This document shows, one piece after another, positions 10,076 to 19,066 of a stretch of 54,532 bases of DNA. A model generated the notes under the pieces. That model was not told where the DNA came from, ran no database searches, and saw only the letters and a list, made by a program, of their open reading frames with translations. Position 1 is the stretch's first letter. Every line of letters begins with the position of its first letter. The translations under genes and the position numbers were made by a program. This DNA is from an uncultured Gammaproteobacteria bacterium (lineage in GTDB: Bacteria > Pseudomonadota > Gammaproteobacteria > UBA4575), in NCBI GenBank assembly GCA_905479295.1, contig CAJQLY010000033.1, positions 1 through 54,532 on the forward strand, written 5' to 3'.

Positions 10076-11407
10076 TTAACCCAAAGATTCTACGCGGATA
10101 CGGACAATGTCAGCATGTACCGCATCCAATTTTTGCAAGGCATCCAATGCAATTTGCATATTGGATTCTAAACATTCATGGCTGAGCATTACTAAGGATA
10201 CGCAACCTTGTTCGTCTTCTTTATCTTTTTGTACGATGGCCTCTATGCTGATATTACAGTCGGCAAAACAACGTGTGATATTAGCCAACACACCAGCTTC
10301 ATTACTAACCTGTAGGCGTAAGTAGAAAGCAGTGTTAACCGCAGACATTGGTAATATCGTCAGATCCTTGATCGCATCTGGTTGGAACGCAAGATGTGGA
10401 ACCCGGTTACCTGGATCACTAGTAAATGCACGACAGACATCAACCAGATCAGCTACTACTGCAGATGCCGTTGGCTCAGCTCCAGCACCTGGACCGTAAT
10501 ACAGCGTTGGCCCAACAGCATCAGCATTGACCAAGACTGCATTCATCACACCATCGACATTAGCAATTAAGCGTCGCTCTGGAATCAGCGTTGGATGTAC
10601 ACGCAATTCAACACCAGATTCAACTCGACGTGCAATTCCTAGATGTTTAATGCGATACCCAAGCTCAGCAGCATACTCAACGTCACTTTTTTGAATCGCT
10701 GAAATCCCTTCGGTATAAACCTTTTCAAACTGCAATGGCAGACCAAAGGCAATCGAGGCTAAGATAGTTAGCTTATGCGCTGCATCAATTCCTTCAACAT
10801 CAAAAGTCGGGTCAGCTTCGGCATAACCCAGTGCCTGCGCTTCGCTTAAGACATCATCAAAGTCACGACCTTTATCGCGCATCTCGGTCAAAATAAAATT
10901 ACCGGTACCATTAATAATACCAGCCAACCATTCAATCTGATTACCAGCGAGCCCTTCGCGGATCGCCTTAATGATAGGAATACCACCTGCAACAGCAGCT
11001 TCAAAAGCCACGGTAACGCCTTTACGTTGAGCAGCTAGAAATATCTCATTGCCATGTAAGGCAATTAAGGCCTTATTCGCAGTGACTACATGCTTACCAT
11101 TGCTGATAGCACATAACACTAAATCTCGAGCCAGATCAGTACCACCGATTAATTCAAGTACGATATCAATATCAGGATGATTAACGATTTCATTAGAATC
11201 TTCAGTTAATAAAATACCGTCTAAATTAACATCACGTGACTTATTAATATCACGCACACTGGCTGCTAGAAGTTTAATTTCTCTACCGGCACGACGCGCA
11301 ATTTCTTCAGCATTACGGCGTAAGACTGTAGCAGTACCACCGCCAACTGTACCTAACCCCAGTATGCCAACGTTTACTGGCTTGATCTGTTCATCTGGCT
11401 TATTCAT
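10076..11407 (-). CDS. hom: Homoserine dehydrogenase
   Basis: A 443-residue NAD(P)-dependent enzyme that reduces aspartate semialdehyde to homoserine. The N-terminal Rossmann motif is [13 protein letters not shown] (about residues 14-26). The catalytic domain has [30 protein letters not shown] and [11 protein letters not shown]. The C-terminal 80 residues form an ACT domain ([20 protein letters not shown]), which normally gives threonine feedback control. This is the monofunctional form without an aspartokinase domain. It overlaps alaC by four bases and is followed closely by thrC, so alaC-hom-thrC is one operon. Confidence 0.96.
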   Translation of the reverse strand: MNKPDEQIKPVNVGILGLGTVGGGTATVLRRNAEEIARRAGREIKLLAASVRDINKSRDVNLDGILLTEDSNEIVNHPDIDIVLELIGGTDLARDLVLCAISNGKHVVTANKALIALHGNEIFLAAQRKGVTVAFEAAVAGGIPIIKAIREGLAGNQIEWLAGIINGTGNFILTEMRDKGRDFDDVLSEAQALGYAEADPTFDVEGIDAAHKLTILASIAFGLPLQFEKVYTEGISAIQKSDVEYAAELGYRIKHLGIARRVESGVELRVHPTLIPERRLIANVDGVMNAVLVNADAVGPTLYYGPGAGAEPTASAVVADLVDVCRAFTSDPGNRVPHLAFQPDAIKDLTILPMSAVNTAFYLRLQVSNEAGVLANITRCFADCNISIEAIVQKDKEDEQGCVSLVMLSHECLESNMQIALDALQKLDAVHADIVRIRVESLG

Positions 11408-12588
11408 TCATTATCCGTTTGTCTAAACATTTTTTTAATACCACGTAAGGCTTGTCTAATGCGGTGTTCATTCTCAATTAAACTAAAACGCACATGATCG
11501 TCACCATAGTGCCCAAAACCTATACCTGGCGACACTGCAACCTTAGCTACTTCCATCATATGCATGGAAAAATCAAGCGACCCCATATCGGCGAACGCAT
11601 CAGGAATCTTGGCCCAGACGAACATAGTCGCTTTCGGCGGTGTAACAGCCCAGCCGAGTTCATTTAAGCCAGAGACTAAAACATCGCGGCGAGATTGATA
11701 CATATCACGAATCTCATTAACACAGTCTTGTGGCCCGTCGAGTGCTGCAATCGCTGCAATCTGAATCGGCGTGAACATACCATAATCCAAATAGGATTTG
11801 AGGCGCGCTAGAGCTGCAACCAATGTTTTATTGCCACACATGAAGCCAACACGCCAACCAGGCATGTTGTAAGTTTTCGATAACGAGTAAAACTCTACTG
11901 CGATATCGCGCGCACCTTCGACTTGCAAGATAGATGGTGGCTCATAGCCATCAAAGGTGATCTCGCCATAAGCAATATCATTAACAACCCAAATTTTATG
12001 TTCTTTTGCTATTGCAATGACACGTTCAAAAAACTCTAGCTCGACACATTCTGTCGTTGGGTTGCCAGGGAAATTGAGAATCAATAACTTTGGTTTAGGC
12101 CATGAGTTTTTAATCGCCTTTTCCAATTCAGCAAAAAAATCAGTGTCCTCACGTGCTGGCACATAGATCACCTCAGCCCCAGCGATGACACAGCCATAAG
12201 GATGAATCGGATAAGCAGGATTTGGTACTAAGACGGCATCACCTGGACCGAGGACTGCCAACGCCAAGTGCGCTAAACCTTCTTTAGAGCCAATAGTTAC
12301 AATAGCTTCTTCTTCTGCGTCTAATGTGACGTTAAATTTGCGCTGATACCAATCACAGATTGATTTTCGTAAGCGAGGAATACCACGCGATAAAGAATAT
12401 CGATGAGTGTCATCACGCAACGCGGCTTCAGCTAATTTATTCTTAATATGCTCGGGCGCACCTTGGTCAGGGTTACCCATACCAAAATCAATAATGTCTT
12501 CACCCGCCGCTCTAAATTCGGCTTTACGCTCGTTTACAATATTGAAAACGTAGGGTGGTAGGAGCTTAATTCTTGGAAAATCGTCCAT
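11404..12588 (-). CDS. alaC: Alanine-forming aminotransferase AlaC (class I/II, PLP)
   Basis: A 394-residue fold-type I aminotransferase. Key stretches are [36 protein letters not shown], the [17 protein letters not shown] region, [15 protein letters not shown], and the PLP lysine in [17 protein letters not shown]. The pattern fits the AlaC/YfbQ group, which makes alanine from pyruvate and glutamate. In many gammaproteobacteria this gene precedes hom and thrC, as here. It overlaps hom by four bases. A -10-like TATACT on the minus strand (12642-12637) lies 49 bases upstream of the ATG and may be the operon promoter. Confidence 0.9.
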   Translation of the reverse strand: MDDFPRIKLLPPYVFNIVNERKAEFRAAGEDIIDFGMGNPDQGAPEHIKNKLAEAALRDDTHRYSLSRGIPRLRKSICDWYQRKFNVTLDAEEEAIVTIGSKEGLAHLALAVLGPGDAVLVPNPAYPIHPYGCVIAGAEVIYVPAREDTDFFAELEKAIKNSWPKPKLLILNFPGNPTTECVELEFFERVIAIAKEHKIWVVNDIAYGEITFDGYEPPSILQVEGARDIAVEFYSLSKTYNMPGWRVGFMCGNKTLVAALARLKSYLDYGMFTPIQIAAIAALDGPQDCVNEIRDMYQSRRDVLVSGLNELGWAVTPPKATMFVWAKIPDAFADMGSLDFSMHMMEVAKVAVSPGIGFGHYGDDHVRFSLIENEHRIRQALRGIKKMFRQTDNE

Positions 12589-12810
12589 GCGTCAGCAGTT
12601 CATTAAAACAAAGGCGATATGATACGCGAATCCGCCAGTATAAATAAGTAACTTCCGACTCAAATTTCCTGCTTTAGTCACGTTATAAGCACTATTTCAA
12701 CGCTAAGCTATGAGCCATAGCAACAGATAAAACGGTTGCTATAGCGTATTAGATCGGTAAAAGGCGTTAATTTAGGGCCTTAATGGCTTTTAACCGCTAA
12801 ATTATTCGCT
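12589..12810. other. Gap at the usual rpoS position, with two hairpins
   Basis: No gene in 222 bases. It holds a perfect 8-bp inverted repeat, ATAGCAAC (12717-12724) and GTTGCTAT (12735-12742). A second one, CGCTAAA (12795-12801) with TTTAGCG (12810-12816), runs into the nlpD stop codon. Neither has a T-run. In most gammaproteobacteria rpoS follows nlpD here; no remnant is visible. Confidence 0.5.
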
Positions 12811-13515
12811 TTAGCGTGGCAGATAACGCAGAGGATCGACTGGATCACCATTTTTACGGATTTCAAAATGCAGTTTATTGCGATTGGTGCCTGTGCTACC
12901 TACTTCAGCGATCTTCTGTCCACGCTTAACCCTGTGACCTTCAGCCACTAATAACTTTCGACTATGCGCATAGGCACTAAAATAAGTGGCGTTATGTTTG
13001 ATGATAACTAGATTGCCATAACCACGTAGACCATTACCGGCATAAACAACCTGCCCTGAGGCAGCCGCTTTCACTGCGGTGCCATTATTTGCGGCAATAT
13101 CAATGCCGTTACGGTCAGCTGAATATTTACTGATTAATTTACCTTTGACTGGCCAACTCCATGAACCTGGTGCCTTGGCTATTGGTAGCTTTGTGCTAGA
13201 TGGACTAGTCTTTTTGCTACTTGATGCAGCATTATTAGATGACTTTTTAGCCGTTCTCTTAGTTTTATTTGAACCTGAGTAGCCAAGTTTCAACCGTTGC
13301 CCTGGTTTAATCACATAGGGGTCTTTTAGGTTATTCCATCGGGCAATGCTGTTCGCGTTAACTCTATAGCGCCAGGCAATAGCGTATAAGGTATCGCCCT
13401 TTTGCACGATGTAATAACGCGTCTGTTTGCTCGGTTTGACGGCACCGGTATAGCAACCACTTAGACTCAAGCTGATAGCTAGGATCAAACTAAAAAATAT
13501 TTTTGGCAAAATCAT
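12811..13515 (-). CDS. nlpD: LysM/M23 lipoprotein NlpD-like (murein hydrolase activator)
   Basis: A 234-residue outer-membrane lipoprotein. The signal peptide MILPKIFFSLILAISLSLSGC ends in a lipobox with Cys21. A LysM domain follows (YYIVQKGDTLYAIAWRYRVN to IKPGQRLKLGYSG), then a Ser/Lys-rich linker (about residues 80-115), then a LytM/M23 domain with SWPVKGKLISKYS, GIDIAANNGTAVKAAASGQV, YGNLVIIKHN and KLHFEIRKNGDPVDPLRYLP. The metal ligands of active M23 enzymes are only partly kept (the first His of the HxxxD motif is replaced: NGIDIAA), as in NlpD/EnvC activators of amidases. I start at the ATG at 13515, two bases after the yqaA stop; the longer frame lacks a ribosome site and would bury the lipobox. 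Confidence 0.9.
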   Translation of the reverse strand: MILPKIFFSLILAISLSLSGCYTGAVKPSKQTRYYIVQKGDTLYAIAWRYRVNANSIARWNNLKDPYVIKPGQRLKLGYSGSNKTKRTAKKSSNNAASSSKKTSPSSTKLPIAKAPGSWSWPVKGKLISKYSADRNGIDIAANNGTAVKAAASGQVVYAGNGLRGYGNLVIIKHNATYFSAYAHSRKLLVAEGHRVKRGQKIAEVGSTGTNRNKLHFEIRKNGDPVDPLRYLPR

Positions 13516-13517
13516 CT

Positions 13518-14099
13518 TCACTTTAAACCAACCCAAATAATAGTGATCAGAATCAAACCGACCAATAACCAACCCAAATATTCAATATAACGCAGGACAT
13601 GTTGTTCTATTTTACGTCCAAAAAACTTAAGTAGTAAGGCGAGCAAGAAAAATCGACTGCCTCTACCTAGCACCGATGCCAGGATGAAGGCGATTAAAGG
13701 CTGCCCCATAGCGCCTGCTGTTATTGTAAATAACTTATAAGGAATTGGTGAGAATCCAGCCATTAAGACAACCCATACACCCCATTGATCAAACCATGCC
13801 CTCGCCTGCTGATAGATCGACCAGTAGCCTTTATCTTGTAATAGTTGCTCAGCAAAATCCAAGGCAAAAAAACCAATGAAATAACCTGCAATACCTCCAA
13901 GGGCTGAAAATAACGTTGTTAAAAGGGCAAAGTACAACGCGCGATGTGGCTGCCTCAATGCCATAGGAGCCAACATCACATCTGGAGGAACCGGGAAAAA
14001 AGAAGACTCTGAAAAACTCAATAGACTGAGATAAAAGGTGGCTCTACGATGCTCTGCCCAAGACATAACACGCTCATAAAGATTGCCGAAAAAATTCAT
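13518..14099 (-). CDS. YqaA-type VTT/SNARE-associated inner-membrane protein
   Basis: A 193-residue membrane protein of the DedA/VTT superfamily. Hallmarks are FPVPPDVMLAPMAL (about residues 36-49) with the conserved prolines, three or four hydrophobic helices (for example FALLTTLFSALGGIAGYFIGFF), and VVLMAGFSPIPYKLFTITAGAMG (about 110-132), which carries the conserved SPIPYK motif, then LASVLGRGSRFFLLALLL. The molecular role of this small family is not settled; the superfamily is linked to lipid scrambling and flipping. It sits in the classic surE-pcm-yqaA-nlpD order, 13 bases after pcm. Confidence 0.88.
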   Translation of the reverse strand: MNFFGNLYERVMSWAEHRRATFYLSLLSFSESSFFPVPPDVMLAPMALRQPHRALYFALLTTLFSALGGIAGYFIGFFALDFAEQLLQDKGYWSIYQQARAWFDQWGVWVVLMAGFSPIPYKLFTITAGAMGQPLIAFILASVLGRGSRFFLLALLLKFFGRKIEQHVLRYIEYLGWLLVGLILITIIWVGLK

Positions 14100-14112
14100 C
14101 TATTCTGAATTC

Positions 14113-14778
14113 CTAGTTCTTACCTTCATTAACAAAAGGCACAAAAACAACATCTTCGAGTTTATTTTTTTCAAAGCCTGCAACTGTACGCGTAAGGGTC
14201 AATAATTGTTGTTTATCATTTTGCTCACCTACAGGGATAATCATACGTCCACCTATAGCGAGTTGTTCGGTCAAAGAATCTGGAATCTGACTAGCGGCTG
14301 CCGTTACAATAATGGCGTCATAGGGTGCATAATTTTCCCAACCCCAAGTGCCATCTGATAACTTGCAGTGCACATTATGCAGGTTCATTGAGTGCAGTAA
14401 CTTGCGTGTCTGTTGATATAATTCAGGGATACGCTCTACCGTATAAACATCTTTGACCAAGGCCGCTAATAAGGCCGATTGATATCCTGAACCAGTACCA
14501 ATCTCTAATATTTTCTGTGGTTTATCATTGGCTAACAAGGCCTCTGTCATGCGTGCAACGGTATACGGTTGAGAGATTGTTTGTTTGTAGCCGATTGGTA
14601 AGGCGTCATCCTCATAGGCACGAGAGGCCAAGGCCTCATCAACAAATAAATGGCGAGGTAGGACACGCATCGCCTGTAATACGCGGTCGTCTCTAATCCC
14701 TTTATCTCGTAGCCGTGTAATCAGCCGATCTCGCGTCCGCTGAGAGGTCATACCAATGCCAGCGTTGGCATTTTTCAC
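14113..14778 (-). CDS. pcm: Protein-L-isoaspartate O-methyltransferase
   Basis: A 221-residue SAM-dependent repair enzyme that methylates isoaspartyl residues in aged proteins. Motifs: RHLFVDEALASRAYEDDALPIG (about residues 47-68), QTISQPYTVARMTEAL (70-85), SAM motif I ILEIGTGSGYQSALLAAL (about 95-112), VYTVERIPELYQ, and NYAPYDAIIVTAAASQIPDSL (about 150-170). It overlaps surE by four bases. This pairing is conserved across gammaproteobacteria. Length is slightly above E. coli Pcm (208). Confidence 0.95.
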   Translation of the reverse strand: MKNANAGIGMTSQRTRDRLITRLRDKGIRDDRVLQAMRVLPRHLFVDEALASRAYEDDALPIGYKQTISQPYTVARMTEALLANDKPQKILEIGTGSGYQSALLAALVKDVYTVERIPELYQQTRKLLHSMNLHNVHCKLSDGTWGWENYAPYDAIIVTAAASQIPDSLTEQLAIGGRMIIPVGEQNDKQQLLTLTRTVAGFEKNKLEDVVFVPFVNEGKN

Positions 14779-15533
14779 GTGCTAAGCCCTGATTCTTCTA
14801 TCCAAGACTGTAAGCTATCGATACTACGATGACGGGTTAAATCAACATGGATTGGACTGATCGAAACATAGCCATCATTAATTGCATGGAAGTCAGTACC
14901 TGGGCCTGCATCCTGCTCTGGGCCTGCTGCACCCACCCAATAAATAGGCTTACCTCTAGGGTCCTGAGCCTTAACTGCCGGCTCAGCCTTATGCCGATTG
15001 CCTAAACGCGTAGTCTTAAAGCCTTTTATTTCTGTTAGGGGCAGATCTGGAATATTTACATTCAGAATCATATTTTCCTGGATTGGATTCTGTAACAGAT
15101 TGCTAATCAAGCGTGCACTTAGGCTAGCTGCAGCCTTTACATGCTTGGGTTTAAATGAAGTTTGTGAGATGGCTACTGCAGGTAGACCCAAAAAACGTCC
15201 TTCTATCGCTGCTGCCACGGTACCTGAATAAATCACATCGTCACCCAGATTAGCACCCGCATTAATACCAGAAACCACCATATCGGGGACATCATCTAGT
15301 AAACCGGTTAGCCCTAAATGGACGCAATCAGTTGGTGTGCCATCCACTGCATAACTACGTTCAGCATATGTTTGTGCTCGCAAGGGACGTTCTAGCGTTA
15401 AGGAGTTACTGGCCGCGCTGCGGTTTCGATTAGGTGCCACAATCGTGATTGTGGCTAAATTTTCTAAAGCTGCTGCCAGCTCAATCAATCCTTGGCCTTG
15501 ATAGCCATCATCATTACTCAACAAAAGGTGCAT
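14775..15533 (-). CDS. surE: 5'/3'-nucleotidase SurE
   Basis: A 252-residue metal-dependent nucleotidase (survival protein E). It has the N-terminal metal site MHLLLSNDDGYQ, VAPNRNRSAASNSLTLERPL, the VDGTPTDCVHLGL motif, and MVVSGINAGANLGDDVIYSGT. I start it at the ATG at 15533 because the family begins exactly at M-H-x-LLSNDDG. The frame continues to a GTG at 15560, which adds nine residues without family match; GAGAA lies about eight bases upstream of the ATG. First gene of surE-pcm-yqaA-nlpD; the 119-base gap to the divergent Smr gene at 15653 must hold both promoters. Confidence 0.95.
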   Translation of the reverse strand: MHLLLSNDDGYQGQGLIELAAALENLATITIVAPNRNRSAASNSLTLERPLRAQTYAERSYAVDGTPTDCVHLGLTGLLDDVPDMVVSGINAGANLGDDVIYSGTVAAAIEGRFLGLPAVAISQTSFKPKHVKAAASLSARLISNLLQNPIQENMILNVNIPDLPLTEIKGFKTTRLGNRHKAEPAVKAQDPRGKPIYWVGAAGPEQDAGPGTDFHAINDGYVSISPIHVDLTRHRSIDSLQSWIEESGLST

Positions 15534-15652
15534 TCGTTCTAGTTCTCGTAGGCTGTACACTTGGCATCAAATTACTAAAGATTATACTATCAGCTTACTG
15601 CTTAAAGTATGCAGAATATGCATAAGCAAAAGGTGTAAGAAAAGGCTTAATT

Positions 15653-16195
15653 ATGACAAATGGAAATAATGACAAGAATAAGGAAGCCAGTTTTGCTGAC
15701 ATGATGGGCGATATCAAACTAATCACCAGTGATCGTGTAGTCTCAAACAAGCCTAAACCTTACCCTACTCCCAGACAGCGCGACTTGGATGAACAGCGCG
15801 TACTGCAAGAACTCTCTCATCCAATGATAGAAGATGAGGATATGCAGGCTGGTGATGTATTGAGTTATTGCCAGCCAGGCATCCAAAAACAAGTATTTCG
15901 CAAGTTAAAACGTGGCCAATACTCAATTACTGCCGAACTTGATTTACATGGTTTAACGCGTGCTGAATCAGAGATCGAACTGATCGACTTTATCGACTAC
16001 GCACTTAATGAAAATATCCGTTGTGTACGTATTATTCACGGTAAAGGACTCGGTTCGAATAATAATGGCCCGGTGATAAAGCCCCTAGTTAATCGCTGGC
16101 TACGGCGGCGTGAGGAGATACTTGCTTTCTGCTCAGCAAGACCGGTAGATGGTGGCACTGGTGCAGTCTATGTATTACTACGCTCTAAGCGTTAA
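15653..16195 (+). CDS. Smr-domain protein (SmrA/YdaL-like putative nuclease)
   Basis: A 180-residue protein with a C-terminal Smr domain. The N-terminus is charged and variable (MTNGNNDKNKEASFADMMGD). The domain holds ELDLHGLTRAESEIELIDFI (about residues 102-121), with the LDLHG motif, and the second signature CVRIIHGKGLGSNNNGP (about 128-144), then GAVYVLLR at the end. Stand-alone Smr proteins of this layout include E. coli SmrA and SmrB; SmrB cleaves mRNA at collided ribosomes. Which of these roles applies here is not clear from sequence. Monocistronic, divergent from surE. Confidence 0.85.
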   Translation: MTNGNNDKNKEASFADMMGDIKLITSDRVVSNKPKPYPTPRQRDLDEQRVLQELSHPMIEDEDMQAGDVLSYCQPGIQKQVFRKLKRGQYSITAELDLHGLTRAESEIELIDFIDYALNENIRCVRIIHGKGLGSNNNGPVIKPLVNRWLRRREEILAFCSARPVDGGTGAVYVLLRSKR

Positions 16196-16266
16196 GTTGA
16201 TGCTATAGCCCGACTAGAATTTCTGCTAGAGAAGCTTCAACCTAAGGTTAAAAACTAATTCCACCC

Positions 16267-16302
16267 CTTGATATCATCAGCCTATGAGCTGGCTAGATCA
16301 AG
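16267..16302 (+). other. Hairpin in the moeA leader
   Basis: Arms CTTGAT (16267-16272) and ATCAAG (16297-16302) enclose an inner CAGC/GCTG stem. It lies 22 bases before the moeA ATG. It is far too short for the molybdenum-cofactor riboswitch; any regulatory role is speculative. Confidence 0.2.
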
Positions 16303-16323
16303 AAAAGACCAAGGCAAAAAGAC

Positions 16324-17592
16324 ATGAGTAAAGAACCTATCCAGTATCAGGCGAGTTGCATGGATGATTACGACCCTTCCTCGATGGATGCACAGGTTGC
16401 ACAACAGCATATCTTAGACAGCGTATATCCTGTTCAAGAGAGCGAGACACTAGCCATTCGTGATGCCTTAGGCCGTATTTTGGCAAGTCCTATTACTTCT
16501 GACTTAGATGTCCCCGGTCATACCAATTCAGCCATGGATGGCTATGCTGTGCGTGGTACTGACTTACCTAGCGATGCTACCCAACGCTTAAAGGTAATTG
16601 GCACTGCATTTGCTGGCAGGCCTTTTGCTAATTCTGTTACCAAGCATGAATGTGTGCGCATCATGACCGGTGCAGTCATGCCAACAGCTTGTGACACTGT
16701 CATCATGCAAGAACATGTGCAACTAGAAGCCGATGAGATCATTATCGATGATCAACAGCAGGCCGGGCAAAATGTTCGCCTAGCTGGTGAAGACATTGCT
16801 AAAGGTGACTCTGTATTTCAACCTGGTCGTCGACTCAGTCCAGCAGATATAGGCCTATTAGCCTCACTAGGCATCGCCAAGGTCAGTGTTATACGCAAGC
16901 TTAAAGTCGCCTTCTTCTCTACTGGTGATGAATTAACATCAATTGGCCAACCACTAGCCAGTGGCCAAATTTATGATAGCAATCGTTATACCCTCTGGAG
17001 CATGCTTAGTGAGATTGGTGTCGAGATCATCGACCTAGGTGTTGTACGTGATGCACCCGAATTAGTAGAGCAAGCCTTTAAAAATGCTGCTGCACAAGCA
17101 GATGTCATCATCACTTCAGGTGGTGTATCGGTCGGTGAGGCTGATTTTGTAAAAGAGACACTGGCCAACCTAGGTCAGGTTAATTTCTGGAAAGTAGCAA
17201 TGAAGCCTGGTAGACCACTTGCCTTTGGCCAAGTGGAACAGGCCTATTTCTTTGGCCTACCCGGCAATCCTGTATCGGTCATGGTAACTTTTTACATCTT
17301 CGTTCAAGCCGCTATAGAGAAGATGATGGGAGGCACGCCACGTTCTCGCCTAAGACTACAGGCTAGCTGTAAGAATCAATTACGCAAACGTGCAGGTCGC
17401 GTTGAATATCAACGAGGTATGTTTGAGGTAAATGCCGACGGTAGTTACAGCGTAACTAAAACTGGCGCCCAAGGCTCAGGGATTTTACGCTCGATGTCGG
17501 ACGCGAATTGCTTTATTTTTCTACCAATGGAAAGTGAAGGTGTTGCCGCTGGTGCGATGGTTGAAATTTGGCCATTTGATTCTTTTCGTTAG
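16324..17592 (+). CDS. moeA: Molybdopterin molybdenumtransferase MoeA
   Basis: A 422-residue enzyme that inserts molybdate into adenylylated molybdopterin. Domains run in the MoeA order: HTNSAMDGYAVRG (about residues 65-77), VRIMTGAVMPTACDTVIMQE, the central VAFFSTGDELTSIGQPL, the MoCF-fold SGGVSVGEADFVKETL (about 260-275), KPGRPLAFG and FFGLPGNPVSVMVTF (about 310-324), and a C-terminal beta domain. The start is preceded by AAGG about ten bases upstream. No other Moco gene is nearby, so moeA stands alone between smr and the convergent kdsB. It implies a molybdo- or tungsto-enzyme encoded elsewhere; note the TupA-like protein at 25.2 kb. Confidence 0.95.
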   Translation: MSKEPIQYQASCMDDYDPSSMDAQVAQQHILDSVYPVQESETLAIRDALGRILASPITSDLDVPGHTNSAMDGYAVRGTDLPSDATQRLKVIGTAFAGRPFANSVTKHECVRIMTGAVMPTACDTVIMQEHVQLEADEIIIDDQQQAGQNVRLAGEDIAKGDSVFQPGRRLSPADIGLLASLGIAKVSVIRKLKVAFFSTGDELTSIGQPLASGQIYDSNRYTLWSMLSEIGVEIIDLGVVRDAPELVEQAFKNAAAQADVIITSGGVSVGEADFVKETLANLGQVNFWKVAMKPGRPLAFGQVEQAYFFGLPGNPVSVMVTFYIFVQAAIEKMMGGTPRSRLRLQASCKNQLRKRAGRVEYQRGMFEVNADGSYSVTKTGAQGSGILRSMSDANCFIFLPMESEGVAAGAMVEIWPFDSFR

Positions 17593-17614
17593 GGCTAGAG
17601 CAAACCTTAAGAGA

Positions 17615-18361
17615 TTAATTACCAACACTTAGCCGTTGAAAGTCTTCTGCTGTATCAATGCCATGGCCACTGTCTTCCTGTGCAACAGCGATTGCGATAG
17701 CATCACCCGCTTGTAACGCACGCAACTGTTCTAAACGCTCGCTACTTTCTAGGAATGACACTGGTTTTTTAACAAAGCTTTGCAAATAGTCAGCACGATA
17801 GGCATACAGTCCTACATGCCTGTAGACCGCTAATTTAGCTAAGTCAGCCAATTGATCTTTCGACATATGCGGTAAGCTAGAGCGACTAAAATAAAGTGCT
17901 AGGCCTTGGTCTGTTTTAGTTACTTTAACTACATTCGGATCTTGATAATCACGTAACTCAGTGATCGGCTCACATAACGTTGCAATCTGAGCGTTGGGCA
18001 TATCCTGCAGTAACTGTGCAACCTGCTGAATATTGGCCGATGGCATCTTAGGTTCATCGCCCTGCAGATTGACAATAATGGCATTATCATCCCAAGCTTG
18101 CTTGGCGACAGCTTCGGCAATGCGGTCTGTGCCTGAGTTATGTTCAACAGAAGTCATACAGACAGCAGCACTAAATCCCTCTGCTACAGTGGCAATACGC
18201 TCATCATCAGTGGCAATCAAAATGGATTGAGGCTTTGCAGCCAAGGCACGACGATAGACGTGTTCAATCAGACTGACGCCTTGAAACTCTAATAGGGGCT
18301 TACCCGGCAATCGACTCGAATTAAAACGTGCGGGAATAACAACATGAAAATTAGCCATCAT
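17615..18361 (-). CDS. kdsB: 3-deoxy-manno-octulosonate cytidylyltransferase (CMP-Kdo synthetase)
   Basis: A 248-residue enzyme that activates Kdo as CMP-Kdo for lipopolysaccharide core assembly. Motifs: [19 protein letters not shown] (about residues 5-23), [25 protein letters not shown] (about 95-107), [11 protein letters not shown] and the [13 protein letters not shown] region. It overlaps the stop of the trm112-like gene by four bases (ATGATG start). The order trm112-kdsB is conserved; lpxK, which normally precedes them, is absent here. Confidence 0.96.
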   Translation of the reverse strand: MMANFHVVIPARFNSSRLPGKPLLEFQGVSLIEHVYRRALAAKPQSILIATDDERIATVAEGFSAAVCMTSVEHNSGTDRIAEAVAKQAWDDNAIIVNLQGDEPKMPSANIQQVAQLLQDMPNAQIATLCEPITELRDYQDPNVVKVTKTDQGLALYFSRSSLPHMSKDQLADLAKLAVYRHVGLYAYRADYLQSFVKKPVSFLESSERLEQLRALQAGDAIAIAVAQEDSGHGIDTAEDFQRLSVGN

Positions 18362-18555
18362 CGTTGCTTTTGGTATTCCTCATATTCAGCATTACTCAAT
18401 TCACGCGCCTGATCTTCAATCATCACTGGGATATCATCCTTCACGGCATAGGCTAATCTTGCACTTAACGAGATCAACTCAGACTTTTCTTTGTCAAAGA
18501 TCAGCGGCCCTTTAGTTACAGGGCAGGCTAGGATTTCGAGAATTTTAGTATCCAT
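18358..18555 (-). CDS. ycaR: Trm112-family protein (YcaR-like)
   Basis: A 65-residue protein of the UPF0434/Trm112 family (PF03966). It reads [20 protein letters not shown], then [15 protein letters not shown], the usual 'CPvtkgpL...LayPirdgIPvm' pattern. Compared with zinc-binding relatives it keeps one cysteine (C11), like E. coli YcaR. Eukaryotic Trm112 activates methyltransferases; the bacterial role is not firmly known. Forms an operon with kdsB through a four-base overlap. Confidence 0.9.
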   Translation of the reverse strand: MDTKILEILACPVTKGPLIFDKEKSELISLSARLAYAVKDDIPVMIEDQARELSNAEYEEYQKQR

Positions 18556-18620
18556 CTTAGTATTTAAGGAGTTCAGTTTAAGAAGTGCTTAGTGTAGCTG
18601 AACATGGATTAGCTTGCGCG

Positions 18621-19049
18621 CTATTTAAGGTCTTCTAATGACTTGGAATCAGCTGCTATCGAGATCTGTAACAGTCCAACTGCAGCTGCTGCATCCAGCA
18701 GCCAAACTACTGATTGATGTGTACTCTCGCCATCCGCACGAATAAGTAATTTCAGATCACCTTTTTCAGAACGTAACTGTTGCAAGCTTTGACGTAAATC
18801 TATTGGCGAGTAGTGTTGTAATACGTTACCATTTAAAGCATAACGCCCTTCTTTATCAATCAACACGACAATACTGATAGGCATGTCTTGTTGTTCTAAC
18901 GCATTGGCCTCTGGCAAATCAATAGATAGTGCTGCTTCTTGCTTGAATGTTGTGGTTAACATGAAAAAAATTAGCAGCAAAAACACCACATCAATTAGTG
19001 GGGTTAAATTGATCTCATCATTTTCTTCCTCTGCTGTAGAGAATTTCAT
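18621..19049 (-). CDS. exbD: ExbD/TolR-family biopolymer transport protein
   Basis: A 142-residue protein with a short cytoplasmic N-terminus (MKFSTAEEENDEINLTPLID), one membrane helix (VVFLLLIFFMLTTTF, about residues 20-36) carrying the conserved Asp (D20), and a periplasmic domain (SIDLPEANALEQQDMPISIV). It pairs with exbB 17 bases upstream to energise a TonB-type or related transporter. The exbB-exbD pair sits in the conserved comEC-exbBD-(lpxK)-trm112-kdsB block, where it is usually annotated as a second, TonB-independent set. It is followed by a 65-base gap that contains no lpxK. Confidence 0.92.
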   Translation of the reverse strand: MKFSTAEEENDEINLTPLIDVVFLLLIFFMLTTTFKQEAALSIDLPEANALEQQDMPISIVVLIDKEGRYALNGNVLQHYSPIDLRQSLQQLRSEKGDLKLLIRADGESTHQSVVWLLDAAAAVGLLQISIAADSKSLEDLK

Positions 19050-19066
19050 GCCTTATTACTCATTAA

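Noticed and set aside
16051-16070. GGTTCGAAT stretch resembling a tRNA T-arm
   Set aside because: It lies inside the Smr coding sequence and has no surrounding cloverleaf.
16196-16323. Molybdenum-cofactor riboswitch upstream of moeA
   Set aside because: The leader is only 128 bases including the end of the Smr gene and shows one small hairpin; none of the conserved multi-stem layout is present.
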